NCBI RefSeq assembly: GCF_024282095.1
Contig: NZ_JAMWZS010000001.1
Span: 62,001-126,000 of the forward strand
Reading direction: 5' to 3'
From: Nitrosomonas sp.
GTDB lineage: Bacteria > Pseudomonadota > Gammaproteobacteria > Burkholderiales > Nitrosomonadaceae
DNA: 64,000 nucleotides
Each line of letters starts with the position of its first letter. The first letter of the stretch is position 1. Position numbers and translations under genes: made by a program. The notes under the pieces are model-generated. The model had not been told where the DNA came from, made no database searches, and saw only the letters and a list, made by a program, of their open reading frames with translations. Below, piece by piece: positions 1 through 8,309 of the stretch.

Positions 1-897
1 ATAAGTATGCAGCATCGAGTATTCGCTTGAAGCGCTCGGCATGCGCTGCAACCGTTGTAATTCCTTACGCGCTTGTGTTTCGATGTCGCTGGGCATGCCG
101 GCATCGGTAATTGCTTGGTCCAATTGCGCAATTTCCTGATCATCTTCACCGTCTTCACCCAGCTCTTTTTGGATCGCTTTTAGCTGTTCGCGTAATAAAT
201 ACTTACGTTCGCGATCTTCCATTTGTTCTTTGGTGCGTTCACCGATTTCCTGCGATAGCCTTAACACTTCAATGCGGCGAGTCAGAATCTGCAGCACCTT
301 CTGCAACCGTTCTTCGATATCAATGGTTTCAAGCAGCATTTGTTTTTCACTGATTTCGGTGTCGAGCAGGCTGGCAGTGATGTCGGCCAAGTGTGATGGT
401 GTGCGCGTCGCTTGCAATGCGTGCGCAAGTTCTGCCGGTACGCCCGGCAATAACGACAGAATTTCGATCGCGCGCTCGCGTAGCTGCAATGTCAGTGCTT
501 CCGTTTGCGTTGCGATATGCGTCGATTCCTTGATGCGTTTTATCCGCGCGGCAATGAATGGATAGCCTTCGATGATCTCTTCAATCTGAAAACGCTCCAT
601 CCCTTGGCATACGGCATGATGCGTGCCGTCTTCCGATGCAATGTGGCGCACGACATTGGCGATCGTGCCGATGCTGCACAATGTGTCAAATCCCGGATTG
701 TCGACGGTGGCATCCTTCTGCAAAACAATGCCGATGGGTGTTTTGGATTGCAGTGCATGCTCAATGGTGGCGATCGACTTGACTCGACCAACCGTGATAG
801 GCATTAATACATGAGGAAAAAGCACAACGTTACGCATGGGTACCAATGCGATGACATCAGCAGGCAACTCAAATTGGGTTGTGGCAGATTGTTCCAT
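1..897 (-). CDS. lon: Lon ATP-dependent protease, N-terminal part (cut by window edge)
   Basis: Reading leftwards from ATG at 897, 299 codons stay open to the window edge. The product begins with the Lon substrate-binding domain (PMRNVVLFPHVLMPITVG near residues 20-38). It continues through the coiled-coil linker (LRRQL-type region with ERKYLLREQLKAIQKELGE) and ends at SSEYSMLHTY, just before the AAA+ ATPase domain. Lon is the cytoplasmic hexameric protease that degrades misfolded and regulatory proteins. A strong ribosome site (GGAGGAAGAG) lies 5-6 bases before the ATG. The ATPase and Ser-Lys protease domains lie outside the window, so their integrity cannot be judged. A CBS protein gene lies upstream on the same strand. 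Confidence 0.96.
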   Translation of the reverse strand, partial: MEQSATTQFELPADVIALVPMRNVVLFPHVLMPITVGRVKSIATIEHALQSKTPIGIVLQKDATVDNPGFDTLCSIGTIANVVRHIASEDGTHHAVCQGMERFQIEEIIEGYPFIAARIKRIKESTHIATQTEALTLQLRERAIEILSLLPGVPAELAHALQATRTPSHLADITASLLDTEISEKQMLLETIDIEERLQKVLQILTRRIEVLRLSQEIGERTKEQMEDRERKYLLREQLKAIQKELGEDGEDDQEIAQLDQAITDAGMPSDIETQARKELQRLQRMPSASSEYSMLHTY

Positions 898-1016
898 AGC
901 AACTCTTCCTCCAGGAATTTAACAGCTGGTTTTAATATTCTTATGGAATATTTGAGTGCTTAGCTAGAAATTCAAGTGAAACCCTTCGATATTATTTAGC
1001 GCGCCCGCTTAGTGAA

Positions 1017-1048
1017 CCCGGAAACCCCATCTCACTGAAGTTTCCCGG
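1017..1048. other. Hairpin between the CBS gene and lon
   Basis: CCCGGAAAC and GTTTCCCGG form an almost perfect inverted repeat around a 14-base loop. It lies between the end of the CBS gene and the start of lon, both minus strand. No T-run follows on either strand, so it is not a classical intrinsic terminator. It could attenuate read-through or stabilise the upstream message. Confidence 0.4.
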
Positions 1049-1068
1049 TTGCCTGGAATTAACCCCCA

Positions 1069-1518
1069 TTATGGGCGATGCCGTATTTCCTTTTTCTGTT
1101 CATACCTCACCAATTTGGCGAGATCAAGCAGTTCTTCGGATACTATTTGTAATGCATCATCGAGAGTCAGTATACCGACCAGTTCACCGGTTTCATCCAC
1201 GACCGGTAAGCGCCGGCTGGTCTTGCGGCGCATCAACTCAATCGCATCATGCGTTGAGGCGCTTTCTTTTACTGTGAATACTTCCGGCGTCATGATGTCA
1301 CCGACGGTGATGACGGTTTCATCCAATTCCGTCGCCAAAACTTCCACCACAAGATCGCGGTCAGTCACAATGCCTACCGGTATTTGACGATCATTATGCT
1401 TGTCGACAACGATGACAGCGCCCACATGATACTGACGCATCAGCTTGGCTGCTTCCAGAACGGTTGCATCCCGTTGAATCACGATTACTTCACGATTGCA
1501 AATTTCACCGACAGTCAT
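1069..1518 (-). CDS. CBS-domain protein (two CBS motifs)
   Basis: This is a 149-residue soluble protein made almost entirely of a tandem CBS pair (Bateman module). CBS1 spans about residues 7-65 (VIVIQRDATVLEAAKLM...GIVTDRDLV) and CBS2 about 75-130 (IMTPEVFTVKESAS...GILTLDDAL). Such stand-alone pairs bind adenine nucleotides and act as energy or redox sensors for partner proteins; the partner here is unknown. A good Shine-Dalgarno (GGAGA) precedes the ATG. It sits 46 bp downstream of a zinc-ribbon gene and upstream of lon, all on one strand, which suggests a stress-related group, though no shared promoter was identified. Confidence 0.9.
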   Translation of the reverse strand: MTVGEICNREVIVIQRDATVLEAAKLMRQYHVGAVIVVDKHNDRQIPVGIVTDRDLVVEVLATELDETVITVGDIMTPEVFTVKESASTHDAIELMRRKTSRRLPVVDETGELVGILTLDDALQIVSEELLDLAKLVRYEQKKEIRHRP

Positions 1519-1564
1519 AATCTTCTCCTTTATTTTTGTACAAAAAACCAGCTGAATTCATGGC

Positions 1565-2068
1565 CTAATGTGACCAATGTGCGCGCAACAGGTTTTCTGC
1601 CGGATTATAATGAAATTCCAGATTGCCTTGATAGGCATCATGGATAGCTTCACCGATACCACGTGCAAGATGAATATCGGTGGTTGTTATCAACATTGTG
1701 TTATTTTCTTCTTCCATCGCCATGATTCGCTTCAATGGATGTTCGGTTTTTTCTTTTGTCTCTATGTTATGTATCAGATTGATGATTTCATCGTGATGAA
1801 CATACAAAAAGTCACCCTCTAAGGTCAAAAACCCGGCCGGATTGTGATCGAGAATGCGTTGGCAAGCTGGGCAATTGTGTTGATGTGCATCAGCGGGTGC
1901 CTTCAACCACTGCCACCGTCCGTGATGAAATACTGCGTTGCACTCTGGACAAATTGTCGGTTCCAGAAGTTTGCCTTTAATTTTGTAAGTATCGTGTACT
2001 TGCTCCTGAAAAATACCATCTCGACGGGTAATCTGACGAAAACCAGGGGGTGTGCTTTTTGTACCCAT
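1565..2068 (-). CDS. Conserved zinc-ribbon protein (BCAM0308-like)
   Basis: This is a 167-residue protein with two CxxC knuckles, C40-x2-C43 (CPEC) and C66-x2-C69 (CPAC), a typical zinc ribbon. It lacks a signal peptide or membrane segment. The C-terminal half (MLITTTDIHLARGIGEAIHD) looks like a small alpha/beta domain. It resembles the uncharacterised BCAM0308 family of beta- and gammaproteobacteria, often found beside stress genes. The function is unknown; nucleic-acid binding is only a guess from the zinc ribbon. It is probably co-transcribed with the CBS protein downstream. Confidence 0.75.
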   Translation of the reverse strand: MGTKSTPPGFRQITRRDGIFQEQVHDTYKIKGKLLEPTICPECNAVFHHGRWQWLKAPADAHQHNCPACQRILDHNPAGFLTLEGDFLYVHHDEIINLIHNIETKEKTEHPLKRIMAMEEENNTMLITTTDIHLARGIGEAIHDAYQGNLEFHYNPAENLLRAHWSH

Positions 2069-2332
2069 AACAAATCTCCTTTAGTACAAGGCGTTCATTT
2101 GTTGATAGAAACCATATTCATTCGCTTGGGTGTATTCAATTGACGATTGAAAATTCTCAACTCCCATTAAATCTTGCGCGCTTTAACAATTTTGTCAAGC
2201 ACGCTTGGCAAATTCTTACGTCTTATTCTGTACCGTTTTGGAATGAGTTTGTAGTTGGGCGAGAACGTTGTGGCGATTGTTGCCGCACCCAGTCTTTGAA
2301 GGTCTCACGGTAGAGCCGTGGTATTTTATTAA

Positions 2333-3625
2333 TCAGAAGCTTATTTGTGTGCGAACGGAAATTGCTGACAGATTATCGTTCCGTCCTGGTGTGCCCAAGC
2401 CGGTATGGCCCATCTGGGCTTGCGACAGGTAATAGTTCAGCATAAAACGGACACCCGGATAAGGGTACCAGTTGACACCGAGTGTGATGACCTGAACCTG
2501 GCATTTTGAAGTACCCGTTCCACAGGGATTTGCAATGAGATTTTGATCGATATTTTCAGCAAGATCATAGCGCCCGGCAAATTCCAGTGCACCCCATTTA
2601 CCGCTGGGTTGGGGTTTGCCAAAAGCGCCGCGATCTTTTCTATAGACGGCATGTTCTCCTGTTACAAACCAACTTGCCTGCACATAATATGCATGAATGG
2701 TGGAATTCCTTAAGTTGCCGCTGACTTGATGCGTATTATCCAACCGCGACAGTGCATATTCTCCTTGCAGCGTGAGCGGACCGATAGCGTAGGCGGCTTC
2801 CGCAGAAAAAGTCGATTGACTATTGCTATGCGGTGCACCCAAGCCTGTTCCCGCGACGCCCAAGGATTGTGTGACGCCCTGACGTCCGCCATAAATGTCG
2901 ACTATCCTGGCGGACAATGAATCTTTATGGGTGGTGTCTCTGCTGATAGAGAATCCAAGATGAAGAATGTTGCCTTCTTTATCGATTGGCAGCCAAACAG
3001 CGCGACCGCCATACGTGACGCCTTCAACCGGCAAACCAAAATGAGAAAGACTCATGACATGAATGCCTACGCCAAGATTATCTCTGACCATGGATCGATA
3101 ACCGATGCCGGTTAAGAATTGCCGTCCGCTATAGATTCCGGTCGATGAAGTCGACGGGCGTTCCATCAGAGTAATTTCATTGGAACTGGTTATTTCTTCC
3201 AAGCCGCGATAGGGCTTGAATTGTCCGAGTGTCAGTTGACCCGGGCCTAGTTTGGTGGATACCCAGGCTTCGCGCAGGCTGTGGGGGAATGGGCTGATGG
3301 CATTCACGGCAAAGTCGTTTTCAAACTTAAAATTGATGCTGTGAATTTTCCCGGTTACCGTCGCATAGGTTCTGCGCCAATTAAATCCATCGCGATCATT
3401 GCCACTTAGCAGTTGACTGCCGAATGGCGGATAATTGGGGTCGGCCTGATCCGGGTACAATACGTGCCCATCGAAATGTCCGCGGCCGTTGAGTCCTATC
3501 TCAAAATTGCCATCATCACTCTTGATCCTGGGGCCGCCTTGATAGGTGATATTGAATGCGTAGCATGACGCAGTGCTTAGGTTGATCAGCATCACGATAC
3601 CACAAAGTTTTATTATGCTTTCCAT
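2333..3625 (-). CDS. Outer-membrane porin, OprP/OprO family
   Basis: This 430-residue protein has a hydrophobic N-terminal signal sequence (LCGIVMLINLSTASCYA) and alternating beta-strand patterns throughout. It ends in a C-terminal aromatic strand (SVRTQISF), the recognition signal of the outer-membrane assembly machinery. Family marks of the phosphate-selective porins O and P are visible: GLNGRGHFDGHVLYPD near the N-terminus, then RRTYATVTGKI, FKFENDFAV and LTLGQFKPYRGLEE. The substrate may be phosphate, polyphosphate or another anion and cannot be told from sequence alone. The gene stands alone, with no phosphate-uptake genes beside it. Confidence 0.88.
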   Translation of the reverse strand: MESIIKLCGIVMLINLSTASCYAFNITYQGGPRIKSDDGNFEIGLNGRGHFDGHVLYPDQADPNYPPFGSQLLSGNDRDGFNWRRTYATVTGKIHSINFKFENDFAVNAISPFPHSLREAWVSTKLGPGQLTLGQFKPYRGLEEITSSNEITLMERPSTSSTGIYSGRQFLTGIGYRSMVRDNLGVGIHVMSLSHFGLPVEGVTYGGRAVWLPIDKEGNILHLGFSISRDTTHKDSLSARIVDIYGGRQGVTQSLGVAGTGLGAPHSNSQSTFSAEAAYAIGPLTLQGEYALSRLDNTHQVSGNLRNSTIHAYYVQASWFVTGEHAVYRKDRGAFGKPQPSGKWGALEFAGRYDLAENIDQNLIANPCGTGTSKCQVQVITLGVNWYPYPGVRFMLNYYLSQAQMGHTGLGTPGRNDNLSAISVRTQISF

Positions 3626-3718
3626 GCTTCATCTGCTCGCTGACACGTGCTATCACCTGACGAATAAAACGTGTCAAATTATATAGTAACTTCTTGAGAC
3701 GAATGCATGGCGTTGTCG

Positions 3719-4240
3719 CTATTGCAATGGATTAACTGCGACACAGCGTTCACCCACCCAGCGGCCAACAGTTTCAGCCGTTGCAAAGATCGGATTACCG
3801 CTTACGGTGCTGTCGAATTCGGTGCTGCCAGAGAAGCTTTCGGGACTGGCAAATGTACCGTGTGCGGATCCAGTGCCCTGGAAATGTTGGTTTGTGCATA
3901 CCAGATCCATTTTGTAGCTGTTGCCAGTGCGCGTGGCATTTTGCACGGTACAGCCGGAACGATTTTCATAAAAATAAGTAGGGATTTCCTGTTGTGCCAT
4001 TTCCGGCGTGATACATAGGTGTGAAGTGGCTGCGCCATTGTCGATTTTTGGCAATTTGAGGCCATAGCGATTGGCGAAGTTATTCAATTGTTGCATGTGT
4101 TCAGCGGGAATATGCGGTACCAACGCCAGCAAATCTGATTTGGTCGTGATTTCCCATAACCCGGGCCGGATGTGCTGGTGTGCAAAACTGGAGGTGATGA
4201 ATATCAGGCTGAATATGATCGAAACAAAAAGTGTACGCAT
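3719..4240 (-). CDS. Exported DUF3617 protein
   Basis: This is a secreted protein of 173 residues. I start it at the second ATG (MRTLFVSIIF) because AGGA lies seven bases upstream of it; a longer reading would add five residues. The signal peptide runs to about SSFA. The mature part opens with RPGLWEITTKSD, the hallmark of DUF3617, and has cysteines around positions (counting from this start) near 80, 100 and 118 that could form disulphides. DUF3617 proteins are common periplasmic proteins of unknown function in proteobacteria. The gene is monocistronic, and a MITE-like repeat lies in its upstream region. Confidence 0.8.
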   Translation of the reverse strand: MRTLFVSIIFSLIFITSSFAHQHIRPGLWEITTKSDLLALVPHIPAEHMQQLNNFANRYGLKLPKIDNGAATSHLCITPEMAQQEIPTYFYENRSGCTVQNATRTGNSYKMDLVCTNQHFQGTGSAHGTFASPESFSGSTEFDSTVSGNPIFATAETVGRWVGERCVAVNPLQ

Positions 4241-4277
4241 TGAATTTCCTGCCATTGAACAATGAAGTCGTCCGTAT

Positions 4278-4422
4278 TAACAGGCTGTTGAAAAACTATC
4301 CGCGTTGCCGCAACGGTGTTAAAAACAGGCTCAAAATGCTCATCAATTACGCGTAAGCTGCACTTTGTCGCCTGTTTTTGCCTGGCTCGGCTGCCTCAAA
4401 AACATTTTTCTACGGCCTGTTA
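4278..4422 (+). repeat. MITE-like repeat, family A, copy 1 (145 bp)
   Basis: This element is bounded by ACAGGC...GCCTGT termini flanked on both sides by TA, which looks like a target duplication. The interior carries the block GTTAAAAACAGGCTCAAAAT, which recurs in copies at 21814-21953 (opposite orientation) and 52795-52930 (same orientation). It has no open reading frame. The size, terminal inverted repeats and TA duplications fit a non-autonomous element moved by a Tc1/mariner or IS630-type transposase. That assignment is inferred; no such transposase lies in the window. Confidence 0.8.
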
Positions 4423-4719
4423 GAACGATTGGATGTGTGTAAGTTTAGCGGATATACCGGAGATCTTCTGTTGTTTATTGTCCATCACACGATTAAAACT
4501 ACCGGTGAATTTTTCCACAACGATAGATAACGAATCATGTAATATAACTTACAGGAATGGGATGCTTTATACATTTATGTACAGACGAGCTACTCTGTCC
4601 TTGCAAGACTAAGTTTGAATTTTACGAATATGTATCGGAGCATTAACAGCCTGCTAAAGCTGGAATAAGTTGAAGGTGGTAGTACAGGGTATATCAATTT
4701 ATTTATGGAGGGTTTTAGT
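4423..4719 (+). other. AT-rich upstream region of the CHRD gene
   Basis: About 300 bp without a gene. It holds a 17-bp sequence shared with position 16353 and presumably the promoter of the CHRD protein. I could not place a convincing -35/-10 pair. Confidence 0.4.
4642..4658 (+). repeat. 17-bp repeat, possible MITE remnant
   Basis: ATTAACAGCCTGCTAAA occurs here and again at 16353-16369. It reads like the two ends of the family A element (TAACAG and CCTGCTA) joined with the interior lost. This could be a deletion relic or an excision footprint, but two short matches are weak evidence. Confidence 0.4.
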
Positions 4720-5355
4720 ATGAAAAAGACTACTTTATTGGCGACTGCAATCGCTGGGTTAAGTTTTTCGGGGGTCGCTATGGCCGAAGTTTTTTCATTT
4801 ATCGAAATGCCATTGACAGCGAGTCAAGAGGCGGTCACTTTGCCCACCCCTGCACCCGCTCCGAATTCGAACGGGTATGGCAGGATAACAGCGTTCTACG
4901 ACAGCAATACCAAGGTGTTAACGTACAATATTAACTGGAAACTGGTAGATGGTGCCGTACCTCGAACGCACGCCGCAGGTAATAATCATATTCATGGGCC
5001 TGCAGAAGTGGGTACTTCGGCTGGTATTGCTGTTTCGCTTCCTGATTTGCCCCTGACAAACTCAGGCAATGTATCAGGTTCGATAACACTCACAGCTGAG
5101 CAAGTCTCTGCAGTTGAAGCTGACTTGATAGCGGGCCGGACGTATTACAACGTGCACAGTACTCTTTTTGGCGCTGGTGAGATTAGAGCACAGTTAATTC
5201 CGAACGGAGCGAGTGCAGGTCCTGTGTTCCAGAATTCCACACTCACACTCTCGAATGTTCTCGTACCTGGGGTAGAGGGGGCACAAACTTATGATGCGGT
5301 GCTCAATTTCACTAACGGCACTTTTGTTCTGACGACAGCAACGCCAGTACGTTAA
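4720..5355 (+). CDS. Exported CHRD-domain protein
   Basis: This is a 211-residue exported protein. The start is placed at ATG AAA AAG because GGAGGG lies about eight bases upstream, although an in-frame ATG occurs 15 bases earlier. The signal peptide is MKKTTLLATAIAGLSFSGVAMA. A CHRD (chordin-like) domain spans roughly residues 25-160, with the typical IHGPAEVGTSAGIAVSL and TYYNVHSTLFGAGEIRAQL segments. It is followed by a short C-terminal beta-rich extension. CHRD proteins are extracytoplasmic and of unknown bacterial function. The leader and strong ribosome site suggest good expression. Confidence 0.85.
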   Translation: MKKTTLLATAIAGLSFSGVAMAEVFSFIEMPLTASQEAVTLPTPAPAPNSNGYGRITAFYDSNTKVLTYNINWKLVDGAVPRTHAAGNNHIHGPAEVGTSAGIAVSLPDLPLTNSGNVSGSITLTAEQVSAVEADLIAGRTYYNVHSTLFGAGEIRAQLIPNGASAGPVFQNSTLTLSNVLVPGVEGAQTYDAVLNFTNGTFVLTTATPVR

Positions 5356-5387
5356 ATGCTGTGTATTTTGTACGCACTTTTTTAATT

Positions 5388-5407
5388 CCCCGCCGCTTGC
5401 GGCGGGG
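5388..5407. other. GC-rich hairpin between convergent genes
   Basis: CCCCGCCG and CGGCGGGG form a perfect 8-bp stem with the loop CTTG. It lies between the convergent CHRD and VOC genes. A T-run precedes rather than follows the stem on the plus strand, so it is not a canonical terminator. It may still stop or protect both transcripts. Confidence 0.5.
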
Positions 5408-5505
5408 TGATTCATTGAACAAGATTTGAAAGCGGCGGCTCAACATATGGATTGCACTTGCATCTGTTTTTAACTAAGCGTGTGGCGCTGACAAGCATTG
5501 CTGTT

Positions 5506-5976
5506 TCATAGCTTAGTAATATCGATTTTTTTCATTTGCAGCATGGCCTGCATCGTTTTTTGGGATTTTTCAGAATCAGGACTGCCGAGTAATTCGCCTA
5601 AGACCTCAGGGACAATTTGCCAAGAAACACCGAATTTATCTTTCAACCAGCCGCATTGCTGCGCTTGCTCGTCACCACCTTCGGAAAGCCTGTTCCAATA
5701 ATAATCTACTTCGTCTTGTGTTTTGCAGAATACCTGAAACGATATGGCTTCGTTGAATTTAAACGTCGGCCCACCATTGAGCGCGGTAAATGTTTGCCCA
5801 TTCAATTCAAATTCCACCGTCATGACGGAACCTTCCGGCTGACCGTGAAACTCAAAACCTGCTTTTCCATACCGGGAAATCTTCTTGATGCTGGCGTTGT
5901 TAAAAATTTCCGTGTAAAAATTGGCCGCTTCTTCGGCTTGGTGATCGAACCATAAACAAGGGGTAATCTTTTGCAT
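5506..5976 (-). CDS. VOC-superfamily protein (PhnB/3-demethylubiquinone-type fold)
   Basis: This protein has 156 residues from the start MQKITPCLWFDHQ. That start is preferred because GAGGT lies eight bases upstream; a longer reading adds six residues. The sequence fits the PhnB-like branch of the vicinal oxygen chelate family (AEEAANFYTEIF, SVMTVEFELNGQTFTALNGG, CGWLKDKFGVSWQIVP). These proteins are often annotated as 3-demethylubiquinone methyltransferase-like, but most have no known reaction. It is the last gene of the minus-strand group headed by the ECF42 promoter at 7704-7734. Confidence 0.85.
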   Translation of the reverse strand: MQKITPCLWFDHQAEEAANFYTEIFNNASIKKISRYGKAGFEFHGQPEGSVMTVEFELNGQTFTALNGGPTFKFNEAISFQVFCKTQDEVDYYWNRLSEGGDEQAQQCGWLKDKFGVSWQIVPEVLGELLGSPDSEKSQKTMQAMLQMKKIDITKL

Positions 5977-6047
5977 AATGTTATACCTCACCAAAAATGT
6001 TAAAACCGCACCTATTTGTTTGAGTGCGGCTAATCGAGCACTCTAAC

Positions 6048-6647
6048 TCATTGTTTCCTTGTATAAGTGGTTTCCAGCATCTTCATTTCCTTGCCACCAT
6101 GATGAGTGCCATACATCACAAACTCCTGAGTATTATTATCCACAATCTTCCAGATGGCGCGATGCGTCATGTGTCCTCCGCCTACTTCAGCATGTTGCCC
6201 GATGAAGGTAATGGTCTTGCCATCATCACTGGCTGTGCCATCCATCATAAAAATGCCCGTACCCATCGTAGCGATCCATGTCGAAACATATTGTTTGAGA
6301 AGATTGTCATACCCAATTGTCCAAACGCCTGCGTAAGGCTTTCCGTGCATGCTGCCGCTGTTTTCCTGTTGCAGGAAACGTCCGTCTAATAATATTTTCC
6401 CATCAGAGGAACCGGTTGACTCTACAGGTGGTTTCTGGGGGGCCATCCATTCTTTAGTCTTGGTCGTCCAGCTACCTGCGAGGCTTGCCAATAGCTTGTG
6501 AGGTTCTCCAGGCGTGGCCAGTTTTTCGTAAATTGCCATCATTTCCTGCATATCCATCGGCTTATGTGCGTGCTTGTCATCTGCAATGACAGTGGAGGTG
6601 AATAGTAATGCACAAGAAAGTGTAAGAATAAGATTTTGATAACGCAT
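6048..6647 (-). CDS. Exported DUF1579 protein
   Basis: This 199-residue protein has a signal peptide (MRYQNLILTLSCALLFTSTVIA), a short His-rich segment, and then the DUF1579 fold. That fold shows GSWTTKTKEWMAPQKPPVES, LLDGRFLQQENSG and GYDNLLKQYVSTWIATMGTG. DUF1579 is a beta-barrel-like domain of unknown function, frequent beside DGPF/YciI and VOC genes in ECF sigma loci. It lies 42 bp downstream of a VOC gene and is probably in the same transcript. The export signal places it in the periplasm, unlike its neighbours. Confidence 0.85.
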   Translation of the reverse strand: MRYQNLILTLSCALLFTSTVIADDKHAHKPMDMQEMMAIYEKLATPGEPHKLLASLAGSWTTKTKEWMAPQKPPVESTGSSDGKILLDGRFLQQENSGSMHGKPYAGVWTIGYDNLLKQYVSTWIATMGTGIFMMDGTASDDGKTITFIGQHAEVGGGHMTHRAIWKIVDNNTQEFVMYGTHHGGKEMKMLETTYTRKQ

Positions 6648-6689
6648 TATTTTCTCCTTATAAAAGAACTGAAACCTGCAATAATTAAA

Positions 6690-7151
6690 TCAAGCACAAC
6701 CTGCGCTAGCCGCTTGCTGAATTTCGTCAGCACTGACATCGCGAACATGCGTGGCAATCGACCATTGGTGTCCGAATGGATCTTCGATTCTGCCGTAGCG
6801 GTCACCCCAGAACATATTCTCGACGGACATGGCGACTTTTGCGCCGGCTTTGACGGCCTGAGCAAAAACCGCGTCAACATCTTCAACCTGCAAATGAATC
6901 GTCACCGGTGAGCCCTTTAATGCAAGCGGTCCGACACAGCCCCATTGCGGATTCTCGTCGACCAGCATTACCAGCGAATCGCCGATTCGGATACAGGCGT
7001 GCATAAGCTTGCCGTTAGGGCCTGGAAGCCGCATCATTTCAGTCGCGTTGAACGCCTGCTGGTAAAATTCGATGGCCTTGGCGGCATCGGCACAAATCAA
7101 GTGCGGGGTGACGGTATGCATACCGTCAGGAACAGGTTTTACTTGTGACAT
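6690..7151 (-). CDS. VOC-family protein, PhnB-like
   Basis: This 153-residue cytoplasmic protein has the two beta-alpha-beta-beta-beta modules of the glyoxalase/bleomycin-resistance superfamily. The PhnB-type motifs are TVTPHLICADAAKAIEFYQQ near the start and WGDRYGRIEDPFGHQWSIA near the end. The substrate is unknown; distant relatives bind small ligands or metals. A ribosome site (GGAGAG) precedes the ATG. It is the second gene after the promoter at 7704-7734, directly after a DGPF/YciI gene, an arrangement typical of ECF42-linked loci. Confidence 0.88.
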   Translation of the reverse strand: MSQVKPVPDGMHTVTPHLICADAAKAIEFYQQAFNATEMMRLPGPNGKLMHACIRIGDSLVMLVDENPQWGCVGPLALKGSPVTIHLQVEDVDAVFAQAVKAGAKVAMSVENMFWGDRYGRIEDPFGHQWSIATHVRDVSADEIQQAASAGCA

Positions 7152-7204
7152 AGAAACTCTCCTTTAATGAATGATGGGATAAGTAAATGTATGGATAGGA
7201 ATTC

Positions 7205-7621
7205 TTAGCCATGCTTGCCGGCATCCAATTCGCGAAACCGTTCAACAGCATCACCCGGCTCAAAATCATCCAGCTCAAACAATTGCCGCACTTCAATTTC
7301 AGCATCACAGCCTTCACCAACAGGATTGGGAAAGCGTTTACTCCATTCAATGGCTTCGGCTTTCGACGCCACCTTAATCAAAGTGTAACCGGCGATCAGC
7401 TCTTTTGTTTCGGTGAACGGGCCATCGACTAAAATGCGCTGATTGCCGCTGTACCGGATACGCCAGCCTTTTGAACTGGCTTGCAAACCGGTTGCGTCCA
7501 GCAATGCGCCGGCGGCAGCCAATTCCTCATGGAATTTTGCCATTGCTGCGATGAGCTGTTCACTGGGCATGACACCGGCTTCGGAATCTTTATTGGCTTT
7601 AACAATGATCATATAACGCAT
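7205..7621 (-). CDS. YciI/DGPF-family protein (third paralogue)
   Basis: A 138-residue protein with an N-terminal MRYMIIVKAN strand and the DGPF signature (LVDGPFTETKELIAGYTLI). It belongs to the YCII-related fold, a ferredoxin-like dimeric barrel. DGPF proteins are the conserved partners and targets of ECF42 sigma factors; their biochemical role is not known. This paralogue is more divergent than the two next to the sigma gene. It has its own candidate ECF42 promoter at 7704-7734, 83 bp upstream of its ATG. It appears to lead an operon with two VOC proteins and DUF1579. Confidence 0.9.
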   Translation of the reverse strand: MRYMIIVKANKDSEAGVMPSEQLIAAMAKFHEELAAAGALLDATGLQASSKGWRIRYSGNQRILVDGPFTETKELIAGYTLIKVASKAEAIEWSKRFPNPVGEGCDAEIEVRQLFELDDFEPGDAVERFRELDAGKHG

Positions 7622-7703
7622 GTTGCTATTTCCTTAGTCTTTGAGGATTGAAAATAAACCCAATCTTATTATCGATATCTTGTATGACAGTAAGATTTCA
7701 TTC

Positions 7704-7734
7704 ATTAGTCGAACAAGAAACGGATAAATCGACA
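7704..7734 (-). promoter_or_regulatory. Candidate ECF42 promoter P2
   Basis: Read on the minus strand, TGTCGA (7734-7729) is followed after 17 bases by CGACTAAT (7711-7704). The same layout and almost the same bases occur at 8716-8746. TGTCGA at -35 and CGA at -10 is the promoter type reported for ECF42 sigma factors, and the sigma gene of that group is at 8753-10009. It would drive the third DGPF gene and the VOC-DUF1579-VOC genes after it. Confidence 0.75.
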
Positions 7735-7751
7735 ATCAGAGAAAAATTTTC

Positions 7752-7917
7752 TAGGAGTCTGTCTGACTTAAGCAATCGCAGCGAACTAAGTGGGAGAGTG
7801 CGTGCAGATTTTCTTGATTTTTAGGCGCATAGCGAGACTATGCAACGAAAAATAGAAGAAATATGAACCACTATCCCATTGGCGCAGTAGATTGGCCTTA
7901 AGTCCGACAGACTCCTA
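7752..7917 (+). repeat. MITE-like repeat, family B, copy 1
   Basis: The ends are GGAGTCTGTCTGACTTAAG and its near-perfect inverse CTTAAGTCCGACAGACTCC, flanked by TA on both sides. A second copy in opposite orientation lies at 12048-12213. It has no coding capacity. The TA duplication and long terminal repeats suggest mobilisation by an IS630/Tc1-like transposase (inferred). It separates the second DGPF gene from promoter P2, and its end overlaps the stop codon of that DGPF gene. Confidence 0.82.
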
Positions 7918-8265
7918 GTTACTTTGCTGCGCCATTTCCCGGATCGGTCGTATCGGTCTGACTTCGATGCTGCCGACCTGCGCCGGTGGAATTTGGGCAG
8001 CCAGTTGGATGGCTTCGTCCAGATGTTGGGCTTCAATGAGATAAAAACCCGCCAGTTGTTCTTTGGTCTCGGCAAACGGCCCATCGGTGATGTTGACTTT
8101 GCCATTACGCACCCTGACCGTCGTAGCGGTATGTACCGGTTGCAGCGCTTCTGAAGCCAGGCAATGCCCGGATTGGCGGATTCTTTCGTCATAGGTGAGA
8201 CAATCGCTATCCGGCAAGGCGTCCAGCATGCTTTCTTCACAATAAACCAAACATAGGTATTTCAT
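7915..8265 (-). CDS. DGPF/YciI-family protein (second paralogue)
   Basis: This protein has 116 residues from MKYLCLVYCEES. That start is chosen because GGAG lies nine bases upstream; a longer reading has no support. It shows the DGPF core (ITDGPFAETKEQLAGFYLIE) and the VRPIRPI C-terminal strand. It is a tandem paralogue of the gene 44 bp upstream and is probably co-transcribed with it from promoter P1. The stop codon TAG coincides with the terminus of the MITE-like element at 7752-7917, so the last residues may have been changed by that insertion. The molecular function is unknown. Confidence 0.9.
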   Translation of the reverse strand: MKYLCLVYCEESMLDALPDSDCLTYDERIRQSGHCLASEALQPVHTATTVRVRNGKVNITDGPFAETKEQLAGFYLIEAQHLDEAIQLAAQIPPAQVGSIEVRPIRPIREMAQQSN

Positions 8266-8309
8266 CGATGACTCCGATTGATAAGATGATTTTTTGAACG
8301 CGGGTGATA

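Noticed and set aside
898..1016. Sigma-32 heat-shock promoter before lon
   Set aside because: CTTGAA is present but no CCCCAT-like -10 box lies at the right spacing.
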